Below are positions 47,001-58,700 of a stretch of 64,000 bases of DNA, piece by piece. The stretch lies in NCBI GenBank assembly GCA_019096065.1, contig JAGUCH010000006.1, positions 5,910,001 to 5,974,000 of the forward strand, in the 5' to 3' direction. Numbering within the stretch: the first letter of the stretch is position 1; each line of letters opens with the position of its first letter. The position numbers and the translations under genes were made by a program. A model generated the notes under the pieces. The model was not told the origin of the DNA and ran no database searches. It saw only the letters and a list, made by a program, of their open reading frames with translations. The DNA comes from Paracyclopina nana (taxonomy: Eukaryota; Arthropoda; Copepoda; Cyclopoida; Cyclopettidae).

Positions 47001-50000
47001 GAGGAAAATTCGGATGATGACCTCATGTCAGACTCAGAAGGTCAGCAATCGGCCTCGGCCTCGCTGTCCTCGGCCTCTACGAACAACAACGACGCAGAGA
47101 GGAACAAAACTGTGGCCTTTTACACTGCCAACGAGCTTATGACCTCTGAAAGAGTCTATGTAGACGTGCTCAAGTTGCTCAACGTGGAGTTTCGCGAGTT
47201 CCTGCAGAAAGCAAGAAAAGAGGCCAAAAACGGCCTCATGCCAGATGCAGACTACAGCAGGCTTTTTAACAACTTGCCCGAGCTGCAAACTCTTAACGAG
47301 GTAAATTAGCCTTTAGCAAGTGTTGCCTTTAAAGTATAAAGACCGACACCAATAATTTTTAAAATTCGGCTAAAAATGGTCGACTTTAAAATCCCTAGCA
47401 CACATCCAGAATGAAGATCGACTAAGAAGTCTTAGGATCGCCCAAAAGAGTCTTAGGATAGCCCAAGAAGCCTTATGATGGCTATTATATAAATAGAAAT
47501 ATTAGGATCGACTAAGAAATATTTGGATCAGCTACTAACTATTTGGATCAACTAAAAAGTATTAGAATCAGCCAAGAAGCACTAGGATCGATTAAACAAC
47601 TTTTGGATCAGCTAAGAAGTATTAGTGTCGGCTAAAAGGTTTTAGGGGGCGCCATCAATAACGACGACACTTTTGCAAGAGTTGCACTTACGTCGACACT
47701 TTTGCGAGAGATATATTAACGTCGACAATTATTGGACACCATCATGTCATTATGTCGACGCTTTTGTGAGAGTTGCTTTAGCATCGACACATTTATTTAA
47801 TCTTAGCGCAGACACTTCATGTTTTAATGTCGACGCTCCGTGCAGTTATGTAGACTCCCAATGCCTTTAAATCGACACATTTCAAAAGATTTCTGCAGAG
47901 CTTTAATAAATGATTTTTTTTACTTTTACCTTAACCAGTTTGAGAGGAAAAGCTAAAAAAGTGAAACTTATTTTTTTCTTAAGTCTAATTGTTTTGATTG
48001 TTTTAGGTCCAATGTAAGACCCAAAATGTTGAAAATTATGTCTATAAAGTTCATGCTAAGCAAATTATATGAAAATGAAACTTTTTGATTTTATTGTTAC
48101 CAGTAAGCTTGTTCCTTTAGGTAAGACAGCATATTGCAAGTGTGCATTATCATGAAAGATTCTTTTGTCGACATTGATATATCTAGTGTCGACATTAAAA
48201 CATCATGGTGTCGACATAAAAAGAACTTGATCAAACATGTCGACTTTATGATATGGTGAGTTGTCGACATTAAAACATCTGGGACAAAAGTGTCGTCTTT
48301 AATATATGCCTAATGTCGACACTAATGCAACACTATCATTCGACGTAAAAACAACTCTAAATTCGACGTTATTGTGTTCACCCGGTTTTAGGATCGACTA
48401 AGAAATGTTAGGATCGACTAAAAAGCATTAGGAACGCCTAAGAAGTAAAAGGATCAACTAGGAAGCATTGAATAAATCTGGACCAATAAGTATTAGGATC
48501 GTCTAAAGAATAATAGGATTGACTTACAAATTAGGATCGAATTAAGTCGTGAGCATTTTGATCGACTTTATAGAACGAGGATCTACAAGATCATAATTCG
48601 TAAGCTATTGGAACATACGAATTGCTTGTCCTTTGAAATATCTCGTTTGACATTGAGACTGGTCAATTTTATTGGAAGTGGACGAGCGATTGAGGAGAGC
48701 AGCCAAAAGATCGATATCTAATGCATCATTTTGCCTTCCCTAGGATTTGCTTCAGGATTTCGAAGGTCGCATTGCAAACTGGTCAAGCCTGCCTAAGATC
48801 GCTGACGTGATTGTGAAAAAGGGGCCCTTCTTGAAGCTGTACACAACGTACATCAGGGAGTTTTCGGCAGTCAATTACCATTTTGACGAGTGCTGCCAAA
48901 AATACCCCAAATTTGCCAAGCTCGTCAAGGACTTTGAGAAACGTGACATTTGCCGCAACCTGAAGCTGAAGCACTTTATGCTGAAACCAGTGCAGAGGCT
49001 GCCCCAATACAAGCTTCTTTTGGAGGACTATTTGAGACATTTGTCCCATGACAGCTCAGACTTTGATGACACCACAATAGCACTCAGAATTGTCAGTGAC
49101 GCAGCAGAGCATGCCAACAATACCATTCGTCAAGGGGTGAGACATTTCTCAGCTTTTCTCTATTCATTCGCGAAATTAAGCCATCAAAATATCTTTGGAA
49201 AGTGCTTTTTTTTAAAGTGCCATTCTTAAAATTCTCTCAAAGTTGAGGAATTTCCCAATTTAAAGCCTTCTCAAAATTAAGTACTTTAACTAAAGGTGAA
49301 ATTCAATCTTGAATGTATACCTACTTTCTAATGAATTTGGAGATGCCTTTCAACCTCGTGCTATAAAGTATATTTTGTTTACTTTTCAGGACAAGTTCCG
49401 CAAAATGCTCCAACTTCAGTCAAGGTTGGGAGATTACTTTGAGCTGATTCGTCCTGGTCGTGATCTCATCAAGGAGGGCGAATTGCAGAAAATCAGCCGT
49501 AAAGGCATTGGCCCTCGCTACTTTATACTCCTCAGTGATTGTTTACTTTACACGAGCTACAGCGGAAGTTGGTCTGGCTCTGACACAACCAGTCTGCGTG
49601 TGAGCTACCAGATCCCTTTGTCCACCCTGACAGTGAGGCTGCCACCCACCACCAGCCTCAACAATGTCGACCTCGAAATGGCCACTGAGCTCCACCTGAC
49701 CTCACCAGTGAGGTCATTTTGTGTGCGAACAGCCTCAGTCCGAGAGAGGAATGCTTGGCTGGATGCCCTCAATACAGCCATTGAAGACCACAACTCCAGA
49801 AGAGCCACTTTCCTCAGCAATGACCACAAAATCGAGTGCAAGATTGGCATTGCTCCCCCCATCTGGGTACCAGACCGGAGGGTGACCATGTGCCAAAAGT
49901 GCACCATTGAGTTCACTGTGCTCGTCAGAAGGCACCACTGTCGAGCCTGTGGTCAGGTCATTTGTGCCACATGCTCAGCCAACAAGGCACCGCTCAAGTA

Positions 50001-50954
50001 CCTTGATTTCGACTCAGCACGTGTTTGTGACCATTGCTTTGAAGCGTTGGAGAAAGGTACAATCTTCAAGACTTGGTATCATCTTTTTACACCCTGGTTG
50101 TTTTGGAGTTACGCAAAGAACTTCTTAAGTTCATAGAACAATGACTTCTTGTCTGATTGGTGCCAAACGTGATTGGTGTTTTCAAGCCAGCAAACATGAC
50201 AATTTTTTCTTCAGTTTTTTGCTTGTGATCATTAGAAGAGCCTAATCATATTATGATAAGACTTCAAGTAGGTTAAATGAGCGACCATTTTAATGGGACT
50301 GAAGACACTGTTGGTACCAATCGACAACATTTTCATAGAGCTATGAAACTCCAAAGTGCTTTGCTTAACATCAAAACAACCTTGCTGAAAAAGTGTGGCC
50401 TCAACTTTTTCAAATTGTGCTAATAACCATTTTTTCCAATTACAGAGCTGGGAAATGTGGAAAGTTTGCGGAATCGATTCAAGAAAAGAGAAGCTAGTCG
50501 AATGCCCTCTGGAAGCCATCGGTATGTGCCCCAAAGGCTCAAGCTGAGTGCGAATGGCGAGGGTGCCCAAATGAGTGGCTATTTGAGGAAAAAGCAGAAA
50601 AATGGTGCTAAATGGAAACGCCTCTGGTTTGTGCTCAAAGATAGGGTGCTCTATGCCTACAAAGCTCCAGAAGATTCTGTGGCTTGTGACACCTACCCAA
50701 TCCTTGGTTTCATCCTGGAGACCTTATCAGAGGTGACTACAAATTGTTCCTACCCTTAGAAAATGGGTTTTTCATGAGGGTTTTTTTTCTTGGAATTTCA
50801 GAAAAATATCGAGCTTTATGAAGGTGAGAGTGGAGGCCTGGTGTTCCAATTGGCCCATCCTGGCAGTGAAACATTGACATTTTGTGCTGACAATGACAAC
50901 ATTTGCGAGAAATGGATTGCAGCCATCAATGAAGCAGTCAAGATTGAATCCTAG
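44062..50954 (+). CDS. FGD-type Rho guanine nucleotide exchange factor (DH-PH-FYVE-PH), paralogue B
   Basis: Nine coding exons: 44062-44522, 44584-44906, 45197-45577, 45765-46075, 46272-47300, 48744-49136, 49390-50056, 50446-50732 and 50802-50954, totalling 1334 residues. The long N-terminal region (about 770 residues) is disordered, Ser-, Pro- and Ala-rich with short repeats such as VASVSE, and has Pro motifs (PPRPPPRRKRP type). Then come DH (about 771-965), PH (about 995-1095), FYVE with WVPDRRVTMC and RRHHCRACG (about 1123-1187) and a second PH (about 1215-1330). Likely role: Rho-family exchange factor recruited to PI3P membranes. Total size is nearer FGD5 or FGD6 than FGD1. The exon at 44584 starts only 61 bp after the previous one. 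A poly-A signal lies at 51002-51007. Confidence 0.88.
47395..48560. repeat. TCGAC-rich tandem repeat arrays in an FGD intron
   Basis: Inside the 1.44-kb intron of paralogue B are two arrays of a 20-24 bp unit close to TTAGGATCGACTAAGAAGTA, at about 47395-47650 (about ten copies) and 48388-48545 (about seven copies), in the same orientation. Between them are two arrays of TCGAC-containing units, 47665-47880 and 48165-48370, which are reverse complements of each other (for example ATTAAAACAT next to GTCGAC). Confidence 0.75.
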
Positions 50955-51007
50955 TCCAGAAATGAAAAATTTGCCAGCTATTTGTCAGTTGTGAGACTTG
51001 GAATAAA

Positions 51008-51799
51008 AATGGCTCTCCACTCTGTGTGCGAGGTTTAAAAAAAGCCTTCTGTAAAATAGGCCAAGGCTAGCTTTTTCCAGTCATTTAGCTCACTACTGTA
51101 CACATTTGGAGTCAGAGATGTGGAATGGAAACACAGAAAGCATTTGCTTTGGCAGACAAAAATATATAATGGCAACTTGGATAATGTTGCTTATATAGAC
51201 TGCATAAAAGGCCCAATGACGACTCATGTTATGCTCAAAGCAAACAAAAAAGCCAAAAGTACATCACATTGTGAGCCATTCTGCTCGGCTGTAGCAAAAA
51301 AGGAGAAATAAGATTCACTACAAAAGAATAGCAACACACAAAATTTCTGCACACTTGCACTTTTTCCAGGTTTACTTGATAGTAATTTTGCTGACAGCAT
51401 GGTTTTTGCCAACGGAAAAGAAACCTTTTTCCCCATGTTTCCGAAAATTATTTCACGTACTTTAATTTTTCTTACCTCGAACGTTTCGCCGGAATCCGAA
51501 GTTAGCTCGTTGATAAATCTAAAAACAACAAATGACTTCGCTTTTAGGACGAGCTTCTTTCAAAGAATTCAAAACAACAACACTAAAATAAATAGTCAAA
51601 CCTTGGCAAGAGAAAACTGATATGATTTCTATTATGCTTTTAAACCTTTTAAACCTTTATAGAGAAATTCAAGATCTACAATGGAGTATAAATACGTCTG
51701 GTTTTGCCCAAAATCGCCTTAAAAATATCGGTTAATCGCATCACAACAAATTTGAATAACAAAATCTGCGTGACTCAACTTGCTCAAGCTCAAACAAAT
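51008..51799. other. Convergent 3' intergenic region
   Basis: It lies between the poly-A signal of FGD paralogue B and the stop of the DUF3472 gene on the other strand. No gene or repeat of note is seen. Confidence 0.5.
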
Positions 51800-52903
51800 T
51801 CAAAATGAGTGCAAGGTTGTGTTATTTGGGCAAGAATCTTCGATTCCGGATTGGAGCACAAATCCATTTTTGCAAGGAGTCGCTTTGGCAAAATCAGCAG
51901 CGAAGGCATCAGATCCGGATTCCACCTTGGTAAAAAGGGCTTCGGTAAAAGTCACTTTTAGCCCATCTGATGGCCTGGTTAGTTTAGGTTGAAGAAATTG
52001 AGCCTTTCTGAGGCGTTTCCAACCTCTGGCTGATTTCCCTCGGTCAAAGTCTTCAATGAAAGAGTAAAATCCTTGTCTGGACAAGATTGGACCTCCTTTG
52101 GCACTTCTCCTTAACAGAGCCATCAAATGGAAAGGTCCTTTTTCTTTTAAGGCAAAATGACATTGACAGTACCAAAAATGATCCCTCAGGTAAGCTTTAA
52201 CTTTGAAAGTGATCAATTCTCCTTCTTGCCAAGGTGCATTTGTTATTGTTTTGATTCCAGTTCCTTCACCTCCAAATTTGGAGGCTTCCACACCTTGGCC
52301 AATCTCAATGGCTTCCACACTGAAGGCTTTTTCATTCCACATGGAGAAAATAGCCTTTCTTTGGTTATTGGGTAGCTGCTGAATTCCACAATAACCTCCT
52401 GGACCCCAACCAGTGACACAAAAGTAAGTACAATCAGCTGAATATTCCACTTTGACGCTACACTCCAGAGCCCATTCAGTTTGATCTTGTAACCAGACTG
52501 GTAACTCAGGTCCATACCTTAGGTGGCAAGAAGTAGCTGGTCTTGGTAAATGAGCTTCAATGACTTGCCATTTCAGCTCTTTGTCTTTGCCATTAGGTGA
52601 GCTAAGTACTTGTCCATTTTGTCCTTGAACAAGGCAAGTGCTCAAGTTGTTCTGGAGCCTTAGACATGCATCAGTCATTGTCCATTTATGCTTGTCTGCA
52701 ACATTTGAAGTCAATTTCAGTTGGCCATTGTCTATTACCAGGAATTTGTGAGGTTTCTCGGCCCATTTTATGCAGCCTTGCTCATCCTTGATCCACATTT
52801 GAGCATTGCTTTCATTGGGATCAGCCAAAGCCACAAAGTCTTCAGTGCAATCCAAAACAGTGAGGTATTTATTGTTGTGCTTGAGCAAAAAGACTCTATC
52901 CAT
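51800..52903 (-). CDS. DUF3472 domain protein with N-terminal beta-trefoil-like region
   Basis: A single-exon frame of 367 residues. Residues 1-120 look like repeated beta segments of a lectin or fascin-type fold (FLLKHNNKYLTVLD, KFLVIDNGQLKLTS, NNLSTCLVQGQNGQVLSS). Residues about 125-330 match DUF3472, with the signature YFCVTGWGPGGYCGIQQL and a KAIFSMWNE segment. The biochemical role is unknown; related bacterial and animal proteins suggest carbohydrate binding, which is inference. Its ATG is only 55 nt after the stop of the hydroxylysine kinase gene on the same strand and has a splice-acceptor-like TTTTCCAG seven bases upstream of it. The frame is intact with no signal peptide, so it is probably cytosolic. 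Confidence 0.8.
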   Translation of the reverse strand: MDRVFLLKHNNKYLTVLDCTEDFVALADPNESNAQMWIKDEQGCIKWAEKPHKFLVIDNGQLKLTSNVADKHKWTMTDACLRLQNNLSTCLVQGQNGQVLSSPNGKDKELKWQVIEAHLPRPATSCHLRYGPELPVWLQDQTEWALECSVKVEYSADCTYFCVTGWGPGGYCGIQQLPNNQRKAIFSMWNEKAFSVEAIEIGQGVEASKFGGEGTGIKTITNAPWQEGELITFKVKAYLRDHFWYCQCHFALKEKGPFHLMALLRRSAKGGPILSRQGFYSFIEDFDRGKSARGWKRLRKAQFLQPKLTRPSDGLKVTFTEALFTKVESGSDAFAADFAKATPCKNGFVLQSGIEDSCPNNTTLHSF

Positions 52904-52958
52904 AGTGACCTGGAAAATTTTGAATCAAATTAGGGATTTTCAAGAGAGAGGAAAATCA

Positions 52959-54125
52959 TCAATCTTTATTAGCATAAGATTGCTTAATTTCATTCCATTT
53001 GGCATAGAGGTCCTTTTGTGGCAAGCTCCAGAAGTTGGACAAGTTCTTCCATCCAGAATGGGAAGTGATCAGTAGGTAGTCATTGGTAGGATCTTGCTGG
53101 TGAGAGTAAGCTCCCATGACAAGGCTTTGAGCATACCTAGCTGCCACACAAAGCCTTAAGACATCCATTTCAAGCTCTGGCAAAGGTCTGACAGTTTCAT
53201 AGCCAGCAATGACATGCCCACCAGCCTCATTTGGATCAATGGCAGTACATTTGACCATCATGTACATGATGGTGATGCCGAGCTCAAACACCAGAGGATT
53301 CTTTTGGCTGTCACCAAAATCAATGACGCTGAAGACCTCATATTGGCCTTGATCATCTTGCTTCATAAGGATGTTTTGCTCATTAAAGTCCCCATGTATC
53401 ACACCTTGCTCCAGCTTGTCCATACATTGCCCGAGAACTTTGGTCTCAAAAGCCTCAAAGATCTCCTTGCACATGTCCCTTTTCTGCTCATCCTGGACCG
53501 CATTGAGAAAATTCTTCACTTGGGGAATGGAGGATAGGAACCAAATGCTGTTTCTGCTTTCATAAGCTTCATGGTAGAAATTCTTCAATGATGAGTCCAT
53601 TTTGGCAATGAATTGGCCAGCCTCAAAAAAATGCTTGGGCAACCAAGGCTCAATGTCAAAAAAGATCTTGCCAGGAATGAACTTGAGCAGCCTGACCAAG
53701 TGCTTGTTGGCCTTTTTCAAGTCATTGTTTGCTGCCCAGTCATTTTGAGACTCTTTGGGACTTATTTCCTCATAGGACATCATTGATCCTTGTTTATTCA
53801 TGATTGGCACAGGCACAGCCAAATTGGCCTTGGCCATGTGCAAAATGAGGCCATTTTGGGCCTCAAAAAATCCAGGGTCTTTAGAGTCCAGGGAATTGGT
53901 GATCTTGAGCACATAGCCATCAGGACAAATGTCTTGGGGACATAAGTGAGGGTTGTCAATGTCAGCATTTGGATCAACTGTGAAGAAGTAGTTCCTGTCA
54001 TCATAAGAGTTGAACTCTTTGACATTTGTGGCCTTGAGGCCATAAATCTTGGCTGCCCAGGTCACAGCCATCTCCTTGTCCATTTGAGGCTTGATAACAG
54101 TACCAGGCTCAAGAACTTCAGCCAT
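52959..54125 (-). CDS. HYKK: Hydroxylysine kinase (aminoglycoside phosphotransferase family)
   Basis: A single-exon frame of 388 residues from MAEVLEPGTVIKP, close to the human enzyme in length. It has the APH-type catalytic loop VIHGDFNEQNIL and the metal-binding VIDFGDSQKN, followed by the FELGITIMYMM helix typical of HYKK. The enzyme uses GTP to phosphorylate 5-hydroxylysine from collagen breakdown. The frame also runs upstream to an ATG at 54197, but the extra 24 residues are not family-like. The stop codon overlaps an AATAAA (AAT AAA GAT TGA). This gives a very short 3' end before the DUF3472 gene. Confidence 0.92.
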   Translation of the reverse strand: MAEVLEPGTVIKPQMDKEMAVTWAAKIYGLKATNVKEFNSYDDRNYFFTVDPNADIDNPHLCPQDICPDGYVLKITNSLDSKDPGFFEAQNGLILHMAKANLAVPVPIMNKQGSMMSYEEISPKESQNDWAANNDLKKANKHLVRLLKFIPGKIFFDIEPWLPKHFFEAGQFIAKMDSSLKNFYHEAYESRNSIWFLSSIPQVKNFLNAVQDEQKRDMCKEIFEAFETKVLGQCMDKLEQGVIHGDFNEQNILMKQDDQGQYEVFSVIDFGDSQKNPLVFELGITIMYMMVKCTAIDPNEAGGHVIAGYETVRPLPELEMDVLRLCVAARYAQSLVMGAYSHQQDPTNDYLLITSHSGWKNLSNFWSLPQKDLYAKWNEIKQSYANKD

Positions 54126-55713
54126 TTTGCCAACTTGTGCACAATGCTCCCCACAAAAGAGTTGAATGTTGATAAGAAGAAATGTAGTTCTACTCAATGT
54201 ACCTCTCTACCTAGCTGAAGATTTATCTATTATGGTAGATTGCGTGATTTCCCACTTAAATTGTTGAGATTATGTAGAAAATCTCAAATAATCACAAAGA
54301 GGGGTATTTTATTATATGTTGCGATACAATTAGATTATAATTGTAAATGGTATTTATTTGAGGAAATGGAGAGAAACTACCAATATTAGTACATTTTTAT
54401 ACGGTTTTTTTAGCCTAAAATGCTAACATTTTCCCATAAAGGCTGTGAAATTATCAAGACTCACTTCACCAGACACCTGCTTATGCAGTCTGTCCTTTAA
54501 TTTCAAGGCCACTACAGCAAAGTTATCGGAAATGCGTAAATTCTTGAAAGTTCAAGCTATGTTCATCTGCCCATAAAAAGCTTTAAGAATCATGATGCTT
54601 TGGCTTGATCACTTGAAGGATAAATAAATATGTAATGAGGCCATAGCTTCCCCAGCCAAGTTTGTTATCAGCTCAAGATACTTAAATTGTGCTTTACAGG
54701 GAAAGAATGCAGTACATCAAGATTTGGATTGCTTTCATTGATGATCATTTCAGATTTGAGAATTTCCACATTTCAAAAAACGAGGCCAACTTTTGAGGAT
54801 AAATCGTTTTAGATGTAGGCTGAGTGATGAAATTTGATCTTGATGCTTGCTTTTCTCACATTACATGCTTAGCCAGAATGCAAGTTGAAAGCATAGAAAG
54901 GTATGTTTAAAATGGACATTTCATTCTCTTGAGACAGATGCATTAAGTTATATGTGGCAAAATTCCAACTCATTTGAAAATTATAATTGTAACATTCTAA
55001 TTTTTGCTTCAACAAGAGCTAGAAAGGAGCATAAATACATGAGGAATTTGCCCTTTGGCTGTTCTTTGCCACTTCGTAATTTTCCTGTCTGCATTGCTTT
55101 TTACATAAGCGATGAAAGAGAAGCAAAAAATTAAATGAAAACATTCCGTAGTCAAGGAAAGCTCATGCAATGCTCATCAATGTGAGAGCTGAAAATCTTG
55201 ATGCCAAGTAAGTTTTTCCTTTGACGAGCAACTATATTATTTTGAAATGATAACAAATCTCACTGAAATTAATCGACTCTCATTATTTATTACTTTTTTC
55301 TAATTGGCTGTGTGCTTCGATAAATTGCAATGCGCAACCGAAATACAGGAGAAATAGTTAAATACAATGACTCATTCAAGCTATTCTTTGGCAAGAATTT
55401 GGGGAATTTGAGAGTAGTGTCTAATTAAGCCATGGCAAATATAGTGACAAATCAGCTATTTTTAGCCATTGACAAATATTTGGGGCTAGTCCAGCAATCC
55501 AAATCGATGAGACACTCGTCTTGGCCATGCTCCATAAGACAAGTACTACGCATGCTACTTCTTTTGCCTTCTAGAGCACGCACAAGCAGCTTTTTCACGA
55601 GCACTCGAAATAGGTTTAAAAGCGAATGCTTCACACCCCTCCTTCAATAATCTGTTGAAAGTCCTGAGTGAAACTAAGCGAAGTTTTGTCCACCTTCGAT
55701 ATTTATTTACAAA
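54126..55713. other. Divergent intergenic region between HYKK and the small-HSP fusion gene
   Basis: No gene is seen. It should hold both promoters. One AGATGAAC-type motif lies at 54562 and a member of the dispersed intronic repeat lies near 55200-55310. No perfect heat-shock element was found. The nearest is TTCTAGAGCACG at 55569. Confidence 0.5.
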
Positions 55714-58700
55714 ATGGCTGAAACAACGAAGAAAGCAGTGAATACCAGCATCAAGGACTCATTTTTTGATGACCCCTTCTTCAAGGTAAGAACCTAATTT
55801 GCCAAACTTTGACGACCATCAAATGTAATGTTCATCTATGTTGCACAGACAAATCCGGATGAAAAGTAGTTTTTGCCTTTGCCCAGCAATTAGATTTTCA
55901 AGAACTGAAAGCAAATGTAACTGAAATTAGTCGAGTCTCATTTCGTATTTTGGTAATGTCGCCTGGCTTGAAATACGTCAAGGATTTTTCACTACTTAAG
56001 AATAGATGAACAGCACATAAAACGAATGTGGCTCATTTTTGCAGGACTGGTGGAATGACTTTGATCTTCAAAGCTACAAGAAAACTTTTGACAGGCAAAT
56101 TTCAGAGACGCCTCGAAGGTCAATGTTAGACAGTTTTTTCGACCTCAAAATGGGCAGGGAGGCCACCATGGGGGGATCTTCATCAATGTCTTCATCAAGG
56201 CTCAAAAATGGAGTCTTCACCATCGAAGTGGACATCCAGGATTTCGACCCTGAAGACCTGGACATTGTGGTTGAGGGCAGCTTTCTCATCATCAAGGGAG
56301 AGCGTGAGGTCAAACGAGGTCAAAATGTATCCAGACGAGTCTTCAACCAGAGGTTCAATTTGCCCTCTGGGGTGGATGTGGAAAAGATCACCTCTGAGTA
56401 CAAGCTCAATGGAAAATTGGTAGTCTCAGCACCTCAAAAGGAGTCTTTGGAGGCCACTCCTGAGGATGGAGTAAAAACGACCTCAGCCTCTTCACATGAG
56501 GTGAAAAAGTTGGAGGACGGCACTGTGGTGGAGATGTCTTCTTCAAGGAAGACTTCTAGCTCCACAAGGGAAATGGCCATTCCAATCATGTTTGGGGATC
56601 ATTTGCAGCATACCAATAAATTGCAGGCCAAAAGCCCAAGGCCACGATTGATGCCTTTTGCTTTCCCAGAAATGCCTGATTTTCACACTCAAATGATGCC
56701 CAGCGCCAATGAAATGATGGCCAAAATGCAGGCTCAGATGCAAGCTCAAATGGAGGCTCAAATGAAGCAGTTGAATCAAATTCAAATGCCATCCATGCAG
56801 GGATTCATGGGACAAATGGGACAGCTGGGTCAAATGGGACAACTTGGACAAATGGGACAACTGGGCCAAATGGGGCAATTAGGTCAAATGGGACAACTAG
56901 GGCAAATGGGACAATTAGGTCAAATGGGACAGCTAGGGCAAATGGGACAACTGGGTCAAATGGGACAAACTGAGATATCTCAGCAGACTCAGCAGAGGAA
57001 AATGACAGCTACTGCCACAACTCAGCAGTCCCAAGAATTGGAGGATGAGGAGATTTTTGTCCCATTAAGGCATATTGGAAGAGTCCAAAAGAATGCACTA
57101 GCTGAGGCCACAGCCATGGCCAAGATGAAGGATGACCACTTTGAGCTGGTGATCAACATCCAAAAGTTCACTCCTGAAGAGGTCAAAGTCTTCGTTGAGG
57201 GCCAATCTGTACTTGTCTCTGCCAAGCACTGTACCAAAGAAGGCTTCACCACTGACACCTATGAGAACAAGTTCAACTTGCCTGATGATGTGGATGTGGC
57301 TCGATTGACCTCGGGCATCTCCAGAGATGGAGTCTTGATGATTCGAGTGCCAAGGAGGACTCCAGAGAGGATCATCCCGATCCAATACGATGCCAGGATC
57401 ACAGCAGTGAAGAAAGCCCTTCAACAGACTGTGGAGCACATTGAGACAGAAATGACTGCTGAAGAGGTGCAAGAAGACTTTGACAAGGCTCACATTGCTC
57501 CAATGACCATCGAGAAAGAAGAGGATGGAATCAAGGCAGCCTCAGCTGAGGTCATTGAGGCCATGACCATTGGAGCTGCTGAGGCTGCTGGCAGGGATGC
57601 CGGCGAGGCTGCAGGGGCCACATCTGGAGGCCAAGAGGCCTTGGTGGTGGCCTCTGAGGCCATCATGGAGGCTGTCACCAAAGTGGCTCAACAAGTTGGA
57701 TTTGAAATGGCTGGAGAGCTTGGAGTGAAAGCTGCTCTTGCTTCTGCGGTTGATGTGGGCAAAGAGGCTGGTCTTGCTTTGGCACAAAGACTTGGCAACT
57801 CAACGGGAGCTGAGGTTGGAAGAGTTGCTGCTGGCCAAGCAGCCTCTGTGGCAGCTGCTGAGAAATTAGCCAAGATGAACATGGCTGAGATCACTGAGGA
57901 GAAAGCTGCTGAGCTTCAAGCTCAGTTTATCGAACTTGGTAAATCAATTCTTTTTACCAGATGCTACTTTTTTGCAAACCAATTAATTTGAAGCAAATCA
58001 ATTTCAAATGAGATTTAGTTGGTATCAGACCAATTTAATTAAGTTCCTTTTATCGAACATTTTCTTGCTTTCTTAACGCACAAAATTATGGAGTACTTGC
58101 CGTTGGGCTGATATGCTGAAAATACTTATCGAGTAAAATACCATATTCCATAGTTTCACTTGAAAATAATGAAATTTTTTGGCTTTTTTGCAAAGATGGT
58201 GAATTGGAGGGAACATTCTTGCATAGATGTACAATATTGAACTTTTTTCTAGGCAAATCGATTGGTGCAACAACTGGTGCTGTGGCAGGATCAGAGGCTG
58301 CCAAAGGCCTCGATTTGGCTGCTGTGATCAAAGAGGCAGAAAATGCGACCAGAGAGGCTGCAGAGGGTGGAGCTCTCCTTGCCAAAGTTTTACTAGATGC
58401 TGCCAAAGACGAGGCCACCAATGTGGCCAAAGAGGTTGGTCATGCTCTTGGAAAGGCTGCAGGAGAGAAATCTGGATTGGAGGCTGCCATGAAGCAAGTT
58501 GTGGAGGCTGCCAAAAAATCTGCTTTTGAGGCTGCCTCTCTCGTGGTCAGCCCAGAGGCTGCCAAGCTTCTCAGTGAAGATATTGGTACCAAAGTTGGGC
58601 AAGAAGTTGCTGCCAAGGTTGGAAAGCAACTTGGTGGCGAGGCTGGTGGAGAGGCCGGTGAGGCTGCTGCCCTTGATGTATGCCTAGCTCTGGCCATAGC

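Noticed and set aside
47395-48560. CRISPR-like repeat array
   Set aside because: Units are diverged, without unique spacers of constant length, and lie in a eukaryotic intron.
54126-54197. Upstream start for hydroxylysine kinase giving 24 extra residues
   Set aside because: The extra part does not resemble the family N terminus. The ATG at 54125 gives the expected length.
55560-55713. Heat-shock element upstream of the small-HSP fusion gene
   Set aside because: Only partial matches to alternating GAA/TTC pentamers were found (TTCTAGAG at 55569). None has three good units.
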